A stretch of 19,913 bases of DNA from CAZHUM01 sp046484045 (GTDB lineage: Archaea > Thermoplasmatota > Thermoplasmata > Halarchaeoplasmatales > Halarchaeoplasmataceae): the NCBI GenBank assembly GCA_046484045.1, contig JAWOBZ010000090.1, forward strand, positions 1-19,913, given 5' to 3'. The position numbers were made by a program, and so were the translations under genes. Below are positions 6,262 to 14,255 of this stretch, in pieces. The notes under the pieces were generated by a model, which worked only from the letters and a program-made list of their open reading frames with translations, was not told the origin of the DNA and made no database searches. Each line of letters begins with the position of its first letter. The first letter of the stretch is position 1.

Positions 6262-7692
6262 ATGTCAGAGAAGAGAATTCAAGATCACCCGGTTTTAAGA
6301 TTCGAACGTGGGCATGAGATAGAATTTGATTTTGAAGGGGAAAAAATCAAGGCCTACGAGGGAGAGACCATAGCGGCCGCACTTTATGCCGACGGCCTCC
6401 GAAAGTTCACCGTGAGTAAATTACTGGACCGTCCAAGAGGATTTTTTTGTGCAATCGGCAAGTGCTCTTCCTGCATTATGAAAGTGGACGGTATACCGCA
6501 TGTAAGAACGTGCATAAGGTTGGCCGAACAGGGGATGAAAGTAGAAAGACAGCCCACGAGACCGGAGTTTCCGGATAAGATAGCTGATAAGGGTGGTTAC
6601 AGGGAAGAAGAGATCGGTATAGCTGTAGTTGGAGGGGGACCGGCAGGATTATCGGCGAGCATAGTGGCGGCGGAGAACGGTGCCGACGTGCACCTATTCG
6701 ACGAATCGGATAAACTCGGCGGGCAGCTGGTCAAGCAGACCCACCAGTTCTTCGGCAGTTATGAAGAAGATGCTGGGACCAGAGGCATAGACATCGGGAA
6801 GGAGATGATCGAGAAAGCGAAAAATGCCGGAGTCAACATCCATAACAGATCCAAGGTACTCGGATACTATCCAGAGAAGAGATTGGTGGTAGAAAAAGAC
6901 AATAATTTAGAGGTTTACGATGCAGGAGGCATAATGTATTCCACAGGAGCCATAGAGAATTTCCTATCCTTCGAGAACAACGACCTACCGGGTGTTTATG
7001 GTGCAGGAGGCGTCCAGACACTGATGAACGAATACGGGATCGTCCCCGGTAAAAGGGTCCTGATGGTGGGCTCTGGGAACGTGGGTGTGATCGTGAGCTA
7101 CCAGCTTTTACAGGCTGGAGTCGAGGTAGCTGAAGTGGTAGAGGCACTTCCGGAAATTGGGGGATACCAAGTCCACGCATCAAAGCTTAGACGGGCGGGG
7201 GTCCCTATCAACACTAGACACACGATCAAGAAAGCCGTCGGTGAGGGCAAAGTGGAAGGTGCCGTAGTGCAGGAGATAGATGAGAACTGGCAGCCTATAG
7301 ACGGGACTGAAAGAGAAGTGGAGTGCGACGTTATCTGCATAGCGGTAGGCCTACATCCAGACAACCATTTCCTCAGGCAGGCGGGCTGCGAGATGAAGTT
7401 CGTCAGAGAGCTCGGGGGTTACGCTCCGATACGGACAGAAGATATGCGCACTACTGTAGAAGGTATTTACATCGCTGGAGACTGTGCCGGGATAGAGGAA
7501 GCGACGGTTGCGGCCTTGGAGGGCAAGATAGCCGGTGCAGCCGTTACGGAGGAGATCTACGGCAGTACTTCCAAATTGAAAGAAGTGAAGACAAATGCAA
7601 AAGCCGGAATAGAGCAGATGAGAAAGGGTCCATACGGTGAAGTCCCGAGGAAGGGAGTGAAAATATGTACCGTGGACGAGGGGGTGTGCTAG
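6262..7692 (+). CDS. 2Fe-2S/FAD/NAD reductase subunit of a proline- or sarcosine-type dehydrogenase
   Basis: This 476-residue electron-transfer flavoprotein is related to the alpha subunit of archaeal dye-linked L-proline dehydrogenase and to HcnAB, OoxA and SoxA-type proteins. The N-terminal 2Fe-2S domain has Cys63, Cys68, Cys71 and Cys84 (C-x4-C-x2-C-x12-C). It is followed by a FAD Rossmann motif VVGGGPAGLSA (122-132), an NAD(P) motif MVGSGNVGV (268-276) and a C-terminal FAD motif YIAGDCAG. The frame is open for 39 codons upstream. I chose the ATG at 6262 because conserved sequence begins there, the longer form overlaps the divergent promoter, and a TATA-like element sits about 38 bp ahead. 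It abuts the ferredoxin gene. It probably passes electrons from the FAD dehydrogenase to an acceptor such as NAD or a quinone. The substrate is not fixed by sequence. Confidence 0.85.
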   Translation: MSEKRIQDHPVLRFERGHEIEFDFEGEKIKAYEGETIAAALYADGLRKFTVSKLLDRPRGFFCAIGKCSSCIMKVDGIPHVRTCIRLAEQGMKVERQPTRPEFPDKIADKGGYREEEIGIAVVGGGPAGLSASIVAAENGADVHLFDESDKLGGQLVKQTHQFFGSYEEDAGTRGIDIGKEMIEKAKNAGVNIHNRSKVLGYYPEKRLVVEKDNNLEVYDAGGIMYSTGAIENFLSFENNDLPGVYGAGGVQTLMNEYGIVPGKRVLMVGSGNVGVIVSYQLLQAGVEVAEVVEALPEIGGYQVHASKLRRAGVPINTRHTIKKAVGEGKVEGAVVQEIDENWQPIDGTEREVECDVICIAVGLHPDNHFLRQAGCEMKFVRELGGYAPIRTEDMRTTVEGIYIAGDCAGIEEATVAALEGKIAGAAVTEEIYGSTSKLKEVKTNAKAGIEQMRKGPYGEVPRKGVKICTVDEGVC

Positions 7693-8166
7693 ATGTCTTA
7701 CAAGTGCACGGGCGTTGTGGAGAAAGACGATATCCCGCTTCCGAGTGAAGAGAGATTAGCGGAAGGACCCGTAGTTTTGATCGAGTGCGTGGAAAACATA
7801 CCTTGTAATCCCTGTGTTGCCGTCTGTCCCAAGCAAGCGATATCCATGGAGGAGATCACGGATACACCCGACGTTGCCTTCGAAGAATGCATCGGCTGCG
7901 GATTGTGTGTGACCGAATGCCCCGGTTTAGCGATCTTCGTCATCGACTGCAGTTACGATGAAAAGAAGTGCAAAATAACCGTGCCGTACGAATACCTTCC
8001 AGTGCCCGAAAAGGGCGATGAAGTGATGGCGCTGGATAAGAGAGGGGAAGAAGTCCAAAAAGCCGAAGTTACGAACGTTAGGCAGTCCGGTAAAACCTAC
8101 GGCATAACCATGGAGATCGATAAAGAAAATGTATGGGGTGTAAGGGGGTTGAAGGTGATAGAATGA
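7693..8166 (+). CDS. 2x[4Fe-4S] ferredoxin-type subunit
   Basis: The 157-residue iron-sulfur protein has two cluster motifs: Cys32, Cys38, Cys41, Cys45-Pro (first spacing widened to C-x5-C) and Cys66-x2-Cys69-x2-Cys72-x3-Cys76-Pro. The C-terminal half (about 90-157) is a small beta-rich domain without cysteine ligands. The ATG follows the upstream stop TAG immediately, and a GAGGGGGTG Shine-Dalgarno lies in the end of that gene. The last base pairs overlap the next gene as ATGA. In the known four-subunit L-proline dehydrogenases of Thermococcales an equivalent iron-sulfur subunit links the flavoproteins. The same role is inferred here from the operon. Confidence 0.85.
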   Translation: MSYKCTGVVEKDDIPLPSEERLAEGPVVLIECVENIPCNPCVAVCPKQAISMEEITDTPDVAFEECIGCGLCVTECPGLAIFVIDCSYDEKKCKITVPYEYLPVPEKGDEVMALDKRGEEVQKAEVTNVRQSGKTYGITMEIDKENVWGVRGLKVIE

Positions 8167-8435
8167 CCGTCATAATCTGCAGGTGTGAGGACTTGACCGA
8201 AGAAGATATCGTGGAGGCCATCCATGATGGATACACGGAGCTCGAAACACTCAAAAGGCACCTACGTTTGGGCATGGGCCCCTGCCAGGGTAAAACCTGC
8301 ATCCCGCTGGCAGAGAGGATACTGGCTAGAGAGTTGGGAAAGACACCCGACGAGATGCACGAACCCACTTCCCGGCCACCTTCGATACAAACACCTTTTG
8401 CAGTTCTAGCGGGAGAAGGTGATGAAGATGAGTGA
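8163..8435 (+). CDS. BFD-like [2Fe-2S] subunit
   Basis: The 90-residue protein carries the bacterioferritin-associated-ferredoxin-like [2Fe-2S] pattern. Cys6-x-Cys8 is in IICRCEDL, and Cys41 and Cys46 are in MGPCQGKTC. The helix between reads EEDIVEAIHDGYTELETLKRH without the final segment broken. The tail (about 60-90) is Pro/Thr/Asp-rich and probably flexible. An in-frame start exists 30 bp upstream, but the ATG at 8163 overlaps the preceding TGA as ATGA, the usual coupled arrangement. In related enzymes this module is fused to the large reductase or encoded separately, as here. It is expected to carry electrons within the dehydrogenase complex. Confidence 0.85.
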   Translation: MTVIICRCEDLTEEDIVEAIHDGYTELETLKRHLRLGMGPCQGKTCIPLAERILARELGKTPDEMHEPTSRPPSIQTPFAVLAGEGDEDE

Positions 8436-9585
8436 AGGTTTAGATAAAAGTGCGGATGCAGTTATTATCGGTGCCGGGGTGAACGGGACGGGCATCGCAT
8501 ATCATCTAGCTAAGAGGGGTTTCACCGATGTGGTCGTCCTGGAAAAATCGTATCTGGGTTACGGAGCATCCGGCAGGAACGGCGGCGGTGTTCGGCAGCA
8601 GTTCAGCGCAGAAGATAACATAAAATTGGCCATCGAGAGCCGGAAGATGTTCGAGAAATTGCCGGATGAGTTGGATACAGATGTTACTTTCAAGCAGGGC
8701 GGCTACCTGGTCCTGGCTTTCACCGACGATGAGATAGAACAGTTCAAGAAGAACGTCTCTCTGCAGAACGAACTCGGACTGGACAGCAAATACATCACCA
8801 CTGAAGAGGCAAAGGAGATAGTACCCGAATTGAACGTATCAAATGTAAAAGCGGCAACATTCTGCGACACCGACGGCACGATATATCCTTTCCCCGTTGT
8901 AAACGGCTATACTAGAGCCGCAAGAGAGATGGGGGTGGAGATCAAGGAACATACGGAAGTTACAAATATCAAAAAAGAGGGGAGCGAGATCAAAGAAGTG
9001 GTAACCGACAGAGGTACCATAAAAACGGATACCGTGGTCAATGCAGCGGGAGGTTGGTCTAGAAAGATCGCAGAGATGCTGGATGTGAAACTACCCAACC
9101 GTCCTTTCAGGCACGAGATCATGGTGACGGAACCCTTCAAACACTTCTTGGACCCCATGGTGATATCTTTTCATCACGGAATATATTTCAGCCAGACCGA
9201 TCACGGAAATGTGGTGGGTGGTATAGGCAATCCCGATGAGGAGCCGGGTTTGAATACGAGATCGAGTTTCTGGTTCCTCAGGGAGATGTCCAAAACAGTC
9301 GTAGATCTAATGCCTCTTTTCAGCGGTGTCAACATGATAAGGCAGTGGGCGGGGTTCTACGACACGACTCCCGATGCCCAGCCCATCCTGGGAGAGGTTC
9401 CAAATGTCGACAGGTTCTTCCAGGTCAACGGGTTCAGCGGTCACGGTTTCATGGTCTCTCCCATGGTAGATAAGATCACCGCCGAGATGATACTGGGAGA
9501 AACTCCTTCCATGGACGTCGAGAGATTGAGCATCGAAAGGTTCGAAGGCGTAGATCTCGAGCAGGAATACTCCGTAGTGGGTTAA
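8422..9585 (+). CDS. FAD-dependent amine/amino-acid dehydrogenase (DAO family; proline or sarcosine type)
   Basis: This 387-residue enzyme of the D-amino-acid oxidase/sarcosine oxidase beta fold is the probable catalytic subunit of the operon. The N-terminal FAD motif is VIIGAGVNGTGIAYHLAKRG, followed by the family signature GASGRNGGGVRQQF. The C-terminus has GFYDTTPDAQPILGE and VNGFSGHGFMVSP, typical of sarcosine oxidase beta and L-proline dehydrogenase beta. It should oxidise a secondary amine or amino acid (proline, sarcosine, an opine or a D-amino acid). The best guess, L-proline, rests on the four-subunit archaeal precedent. Starts at GTG 8419, ATG 8422 and ATG 8428 are possible. GGAG at 8412 suits 8422, while AAGGTGAT suits 8428. 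All overlap the previous gene. Confidence 0.85.
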   Translation: MKMSEGLDKSADAVIIGAGVNGTGIAYHLAKRGFTDVVVLEKSYLGYGASGRNGGGVRQQFSAEDNIKLAIESRKMFEKLPDELDTDVTFKQGGYLVLAFTDDEIEQFKKNVSLQNELGLDSKYITTEEAKEIVPELNVSNVKAATFCDTDGTIYPFPVVNGYTRAAREMGVEIKEHTEVTNIKKEGSEIKEVVTDRGTIKTDTVVNAAGGWSRKIAEMLDVKLPNRPFRHEIMVTEPFKHFLDPMVISFHHGIYFSQTDHGNVVGGIGNPDEEPGLNTRSSFWFLREMSKTVVDLMPLFSGVNMIRQWAGFYDTTPDAQPILGEVPNVDRFFQVNGFSGHGFMVSPMVDKITAEMILGETPSMDVERLSIERFEGVDLEQEYSVVG

Positions 9586-10190
9586 TGTCTATGTTAGAGA
9601 TGATCTTGTTGTTGGGAGCCACCGTCCTCATCTCTCTCAGCGGAGTGATGATGCCGGGCCCCGTAACAGCAGGGGCCATAGCCAAGGGAGCTAAAGACAA
9701 GAAAGCGGGCATCAAGATAGCGATGGGGCACGGTCTCGTGGAGTTCCCGATAATAGCACTGGTCGCCTTGGGATTGACGTTCATCGCATCGTGGGAGGCA
9801 AAAGCGGTAATCGGTGTGGTCGGCGGAGTCCTTTTGATCTATCTGGGATATCAGCTATTCCAGCCGATAGAAAAAGAAGAGGAACATTTCCCTTATTCGC
9901 CCACCTTGGTAGGCATAATGACCAGCGTAGCGAACCCCTACTTCTTCATCTGGTGGGCTACTGTCGGAGCCGCTCTTATCACCAGGGCGCTCAAATACGG
10001 TGTGTGGTTCCTAGCGATATTCGCGGTGGTGCACTGGTCCTGCGACCTCATGTGGGATTCGTTTCTGACCTACTCATCTCACAGCACCTTGGATTACTGG
10101 TACAAACACAGGAGAAAGGTCTTCGCTTTGTGCGGGGGGATCATGGTCATTTTCGGGGTCTGGTTCATCGTGTCACCGTTTTTATCTTGA
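9585..10190 (+). CDS. LysE/RhtB-family amino acid transporter
   Basis: The 201-residue membrane protein has about six hydrophobic segments and the family's conserved PGP (24-26) in VMMPGPVTAGAIAKG near the end of the first helix. LysE-family proteins mostly export amino acids or derivatives. The ATG overlaps the stop of the dehydrogenase as TAATG, so it is almost certainly co-transcribed and coupled. A second ATG two codons downstream is also possible. The context suggests it moves the substrate or product of the dehydrogenase. Direction and substrate are inferred. The 3' end overlaps the convergent PrsW-like gene by 9 bp. Confidence 0.85.
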   Translation: MSMLEMILLLGATVLISLSGVMMPGPVTAGAIAKGAKDKKAGIKIAMGHGLVEFPIIALVALGLTFIASWEAKAVIGVVGGVLLIYLGYQLFQPIEKEEEHFPYSPTLVGIMTSVANPYFFIWWATVGAALITRALKYGVWFLAIFAVVHWSCDLMWDSFLTYSSHSTLDYWYKHRRKVFALCGGIMVIFGVWFIVSPFLS

Positions 10191-10967
10191 TCTTTTCGTG
10201 CTTTTGTAGGTCTCGTAATCCAGTATCCTGATCAGATTCAACAACCTGGCCCTGATAGTCCGGAAGACGATCATGGATATCAGCATCACCCCGCCGAGTC
10301 CTATGAGTGCATACAGGCCTGACTCCAATTTGAAATATATGGTACCGATGGATAGAAGGTTGAAGGCTGCATGTATCAGAACACCCGCTGTAAAATACAG
10401 TACTAGATGACTATAATCTAGGTTTACCAAAGCTTCGGAGACACTGTAACCGGCGGCTGCAGTCGAACTTCCGTGGAGGAGCATGGTCGATATGCTGGAC
10501 ATGATTAAAAAAACGAGAGTTGGTACCGCATAACCCGCCACAGGTTCTGTAGCCCATGTGAAGTTGACGTAAAGGTAAGCCACGTTGACGAAGGCTCCGA
10601 AAGAGAGACCTATTATAGCACCGTGTATCAGGCCGTCTTCGACCTCGTCGAGTTCCTTTTTTACTAAGATCAAGCCTATGGATTTAACCAATTCTCCGAT
10701 TATGGGGAATACTATGACAATGAGGATAACATCGTAGAGCGATTTGTATAGACGGTAGTATTCGTGTTCCCTTTCTACCCGTCGATACACGAAAAAAGAT
10801 ATCGCAAGGAATATACCAGCCGCGACCCCGCCCCATAGGTAACCCAGGGCCACCCACCTCCACGGTTCCCTCTCCCACCTCTCGATGTTGCGGATGTAGA
10901 TGGAGTAAACTATGGACGGGATGAACGCCACACCGAGTATGATGATCCATTTGTAGGGGATTGACAT
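10182..10967 (-). CDS. PrsW-like membrane protein, probably lacking the full protease site
   Basis: The 261-residue multi-pass membrane protein has about seven hydrophobic segments. The family layout is visible: WEREPWRW near the first loop (31-38), GELVK (91-95) where PrsW usually has EExxK, FGAFVN (123-128) where it usually has FAxxEN, His165 in LLHG, and His199 in HAAFN. PrsW proteins are intramembrane metalloproteases that cleave anti-sigma factors in bacteria. In archaea the role is unknown. Two expected glutamates appear replaced (Gly91 and Val127), so activity may be altered or lost. An AT-rich element about 25-30 bp upstream fits a leaderless transcript. The 3' end overlaps the convergent transporter gene. 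Confidence 0.7.
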   Translation of the reverse strand: MSIPYKWIIILGVAFIPSIVYSIYIRNIERWEREPWRWVALGYLWGGVAAGIFLAISFFVYRRVEREHEYYRLYKSLYDVILIVIVFPIIGELVKSIGLILVKKELDEVEDGLIHGAIIGLSFGAFVNVAYLYVNFTWATEPVAGYAVPTLVFLIMSSISTMLLHGSSTAAAGYSVSEALVNLDYSHLVLYFTAGVLIHAAFNLLSIGTIYFKLESGLYALIGLGGVMLISMIVFRTIRARLLNLIRILDYETYKSTKRSR

Positions 10968-11034
10968 CGAGGTAAGAATGACCCGAATTCATAAGTAATT
11001 TTGCCCAGCCCATACAAACCTATGCCATAGAACA

Positions 11035-11047
11035 AATTTATTAAATA
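11035..11047 (+). promoter_or_regulatory. purSL promoter (TATA box)
   Basis: AATTTATTAAATA is centred about 34 bp upstream of the purS ATG, giving a predicted start a few bases before the ATG and a nearly leaderless mRNA. It lies in the 107-bp gap between the divergent PrsW-like and purS genes. Confidence 0.55.
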
Positions 11048-11074
11048 GCTCGTCTAATCACCCACCGTGGTCCC

Positions 11075-11317
11075 ATGGTAGTCGCAGAAATCATAATCGA
11101 ACTTAAGAAGGGTGTGGCAGACCCAGAAGGCATGAATACGAAGAAGGCACTGAAACTCTTGGGGTGGGAAGTGGATGATGTAAAATCCGGTAAGATATTC
11201 GAGATAGATTTCGGGGATAAGATGAGCGAAGATGAAGCAAGGAAGGAAGGCGAGGAGATGTGTAAAAAACTCCTGGCAAATCCGGTCATCCAGACATACG
11301 AAATAAACATAAAATAA
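11075..11317 (+). CDS. purS: Phosphoribosylformylglycinamidine synthase, PurS subunit
   Basis: The 80-residue protein matches PurS in length and features: an N-terminal VAEIIIELKKGVADPEG, a central GWEVDDVKSGKIFEIDF and the C-terminal LANPVIQTYEINI. PurS is the small dimeric protein that bridges PurL and the glutaminase PurQ in the three-part FGAM synthase of archaea and Gram-positive bacteria (fourth step of de novo purine synthesis). It is followed by purL after 11 bp. The message is probably near-leaderless. Confidence 0.93.
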   Translation: MVVAEIIIELKKGVADPEGMNTKKALKLLGWEVDDVKSGKIFEIDFGDKMSEDEARKEGEEMCKKLLANPVIQTYEINIK

Positions 11318-11328
11318 AGGTGTATGGG

Positions 11329-13656
11329 ATGAAGCATTACATAAAGAGAGACGTGCCCTTCGAACTTCACGAAGTCAACATACTCGAAGCCGAGGGAGAT
11401 GAATTGAGGGAGATCAGTGAAGAGAGCGGCATCGGCTTGAGTTTAGAGGAGATGAAACGAGTTAAGCGGCACTTCCAAGAGCTCGGCAGAAATCCCACCG
11501 ACTTGGAGATGGAAGCCCTTGGCCAGGCATGGTCCGAACACTGCTGCTACAAGTCGTCCAAATACTTTCTCAAGAACACAGTCTTCGATATCGACGCCCC
11601 CCAGAATATATTCGTTGTAGAGGAAGACGCCGGAGTCGTCGAATTCGACGACGAGCACGCCTACGTCGTAGCACTGGAAAGCCACAATCACCCATCGGCT
11701 ATCGAACCATACGGCGGTGCAGCCACCGGGATCGGAGGGATAGTGAGGGACGTAGTTTGCATGGGTGCTCAGCCGCTGGCATTCGTCGACCCGCTTTTCT
11801 TTGGACCTTTAGACATCGATGATGAAGACCTGCCCAAGGGTACGAAACATCCCAGATATCTTTTTCACGGGGTCATAGACGGGATCAGTGACTATGGTAA
11901 CCGCCTGGGGATACCCACCATGGCCGGGATGGTGTATTTCGACGAGAGTTATACCTCTAACTGCCTGGTCAACGTGGGCTGTGTGGGGATAGCAAAAAAG
12001 GACGAACTCATACGCTCGAGGGTAAAAGCCCCCGGAGATATATTCATAATGGCTGGAGGAAGGACCGGTCGGGACGGAATCCACGGCGTCACCTTCGCTT
12101 CTGAAGAACTCCATGAATCATCGGAAGAGGAGGACCGGGGTGCGGTTCAACTGGGAGACCCGATAACCAAGGAACCCCTCATCCACGTATCCTTGGAGCT
12201 CAATCGAAAGGGACTTCTACAGGGGATGAAGGATTTCGGCGGTGGAGGTCTATCTTGCGTAGCCGGTGAGATGGCGCTGGCAGCGGGATACGGTGCCGAG
12301 GTCCAGCTCGATAGAGTCCCCCTCAAAGAGCCGGACATGGCACCGTGGGAGATATGGGTGTCGGAGAGTCAGGAAAGGATGATGTACGCTGTGAAAGAAG
12401 AGGACGTAGATGAAGTTCTGCATCTCTGTAAAAAGTGGGATGTCGAAGCCACGGTCGTCGGAAAAGTGATCGAAGAACAGAATATCAAGGTTTACTATCA
12501 TGATGAGAAGATAATGGACTTGGACCTGGAATTCCAGACCGGGGGTCCGTCCTACTGCAGACCTACGAAAGCGGTGGACCGCTCCGCAGAGATAGAGGAA
12601 AAGACACCGGATGAACCGGATGATTACAACGAGGTGCTTCTTTCACTGCTGAAAAGCGATAACATCAACAGCAAAGAGTGGGTGATCAGGCAGTACGACC
12701 ATGAAGTCCGTGCAAATACCGTATTAAAACCGCTGCAGGGTGCGATAGGTATGCAGGGACCCGGAGATGCAAGTGTGATCAAACCATTAGAACATTCTTT
12801 CAAAGGTCTAGCGATAACAACGGACGTGAACCCATCCATATCATACCTAGATCCGAAGAAGGGAGCCATGTCGGGGTTGGATGAGAGTTTCCGCAACCTG
12901 GTTGCAGTAGGCGCAAGGCCCCACTGCTTGGCGGACTGCCTCAACTTCGGAAACCCGGAAAAACCGGACCGTTTAGGCGATTTCGAGAGGACCGCAGAGG
13001 GATTAGAAGCGGTTGCCAGACCGATGAGTGTTCCCTTCATATCCGGGAACGTAAGCTTTTACAACGAAACCGGTAAGGGTGCGGTCAAACCCACTCCGTC
13101 ACTTCTTGCTTGCGGTATTATCGACGACGTCAGAAAAACAATCAGCATGGATCTCAAACAAGAAGGTAACTCGATCTATCTTGTTGGGGAAACAATGGAT
13201 GAAATGGGCGGTTCGGAGTATTTCAAATTGACTGGAGGGAAAAGCGGTAAAGTCCCATCAGTAGATGTAGAAAGATTAATAATAAGTGTCGATGAGATGC
13301 TTGAAGCACATTCCGAAGGCATGATCAAGAGTTGTCATGACATCTCCCTCGGCGGTCTTGCCGTTGCACTGGCGGAGATGTGCATAGCCGGTGATATAGG
13401 TTCAGAGATTGAACTAGATGAAGAACTCCGCTGCGATAAGATGCTGTTCTCTGAGAGCAACACCCGGTGGTTGGTAGAGATAAATCCAGATGATGAAAAA
13501 AAGTTCGAATCACTTTTCAGTGGACCGATAAGAAAATTAGGATCAGTGGTTGGAAACAAGCTGATAATCGATCATGAGAGAGAAAAGAAAGTAGAGGTTG
13601 ATGTCTCCAGGTTAAGAGACATATGGAAAAATGAGATAGAAAACAAGATGGGCTGA
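11329..13656 (+). CDS. purL: Phosphoribosylformylglycinamidine synthase, PurL subunit (small type)
   Basis: The 775-residue protein is the ATP-dependent synthetase subunit that converts FGAR to FGAM with ammonia from PurQ. Motifs include WSEHCCYKSSK (active-site His near 71), ALESHNHPSAIEPYGGAATG (about 115-134), MAGGRTGRDGIHG and MKDFGGGGLSC, plus the second-half counterparts SCHDISLGGLAVALAE and FSESNTRW. This duplicated AIRS-like architecture and length are those of the small PurL that needs PurS and PurQ. The ATG at 11329 has Shine-Dalgarno AAGGTG seven bases upstream. An in-frame GTG at 11320 is inside that site and less likely. No purQ follows. The next gene converges, with 6 bp between stops. 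Confidence 0.95.
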   Translation: MKHYIKRDVPFELHEVNILEAEGDELREISEESGIGLSLEEMKRVKRHFQELGRNPTDLEMEALGQAWSEHCCYKSSKYFLKNTVFDIDAPQNIFVVEEDAGVVEFDDEHAYVVALESHNHPSAIEPYGGAATGIGGIVRDVVCMGAQPLAFVDPLFFGPLDIDDEDLPKGTKHPRYLFHGVIDGISDYGNRLGIPTMAGMVYFDESYTSNCLVNVGCVGIAKKDELIRSRVKAPGDIFIMAGGRTGRDGIHGVTFASEELHESSEEEDRGAVQLGDPITKEPLIHVSLELNRKGLLQGMKDFGGGGLSCVAGEMALAAGYGAEVQLDRVPLKEPDMAPWEIWVSESQERMMYAVKEEDVDEVLHLCKKWDVEATVVGKVIEEQNIKVYYHDEKIMDLDLEFQTGGPSYCRPTKAVDRSAEIEEKTPDEPDDYNEVLLSLLKSDNINSKEWVIRQYDHEVRANTVLKPLQGAIGMQGPGDASVIKPLEHSFKGLAITTDVNPSISYLDPKKGAMSGLDESFRNLVAVGARPHCLADCLNFGNPEKPDRLGDFERTAEGLEAVARPMSVPFISGNVSFYNETGKGAVKPTPSLLACGIIDDVRKTISMDLKQEGNSIYLVGETMDEMGGSEYFKLTGGKSGKVPSVDVERLIISVDEMLEAHSEGMIKSCHDISLGGLAVALAEMCIAGDIGSEIELDEELRCDKMLFSESNTRWLVEINPDDEKKFESLFSGPIRKLGSVVGNKLIIDHEREKKVEVDVSRLRDIWKNEIENKMG

Positions 13657-13662
13657 ATGAAA

Positions 13663-14202
13663 TTATTTCCAGGTCATCTCGAACTCACAATATGAAGCAC
13701 CTTTGTACTGACATTGTACTTCCTTAACCTCGCCCCAAGTATGTGTCATCTCAAGCATCCCTTCAAACGCCCCCAACCATCCACTACATGCATATTCGTC
13801 GAAGGAAACGTCTTCCATCTTGATGATCGCTTTCTTATCTTTTATATCGATCTCGACACTTCCAAAGTTATACGCGTCCTCGTAGCTCTTAGGTGCCTTC
13901 TTCAGTAGCGCTTTGATGTTGACGAATTTAACGATGTAAGATAGCACACCCAGATCTTTAACGGTGTAGTTCCCACCTCTTTTAATATATTTTTCACCCT
14001 TTTCATCAGCTATCCATTGGTGTATCTTTTTTAAAATATCTATGTTGTACCACTGGATTTCTTCGAAATGCTTCATAGGCAAACCGATGGAGTCGGTGCA
14101 CTCTTCCAAACCGTCGGACCCCCAAGTCCTTTTTATGAAGTTCAGGTAACCTAATACAACAGATCCTCGTACCTTCTTATCCTCCAATCTTACACCGTTC
14201 AT
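13663..14202 (-). CDS. H-NOX/V4R-like putative sensory protein, paralog 1
   Basis: This 179-residue soluble protein is about half identical by eye to its upstream neighbour. The layout is a helical N-terminal half (KKVRGSVVLGYLNFIKRTWG; KKIHQWIADEKGEKY; LGVLSYIVKF), then KAPKSYEDAYNFG. The C-terminal alpha/beta part carries DEYACSGWLGAFEGMLE and ends GASYCEFEMTW. The closing G-x-x-C-x-F-x-x-x-W pattern is typical of the H-NOX/V4R/TIGR02265 (DUF2378)-like group of small-molecule-sensing folds. The assignment rests on pattern memory, not a search. A TATA-like TTATATAT lies 16-23 bp upstream of the ATG, so the true start could be a few codons later (TTG, giving LEDKKVRGS, aligned with the paralog's MTEKKVRGS). 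Ligand and output are unknown. Confidence 0.65.
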   Translation of the reverse strand: MNGVRLEDKKVRGSVVLGYLNFIKRTWGSDGLEECTDSIGLPMKHFEEIQWYNIDILKKIHQWIADEKGEKYIKRGGNYTVKDLGVLSYIVKFVNIKALLKKAPKSYEDAYNFGSVEIDIKDKKAIIKMEDVSFDEYACSGWLGAFEGMLEMTHTWGEVKEVQCQYKGASYCEFEMTWK

Positions 14203-14255
14203 AAAATGATTTTACTATTATATATGATTTTGCAGTGATAATATGCGGGGATGAA

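Noticed and set aside
11320..11328. GTG start for purL at 11320
   Set aside because: The GTG is part of the AAGGTG Shine-Dalgarno that serves the ATG at 11329.
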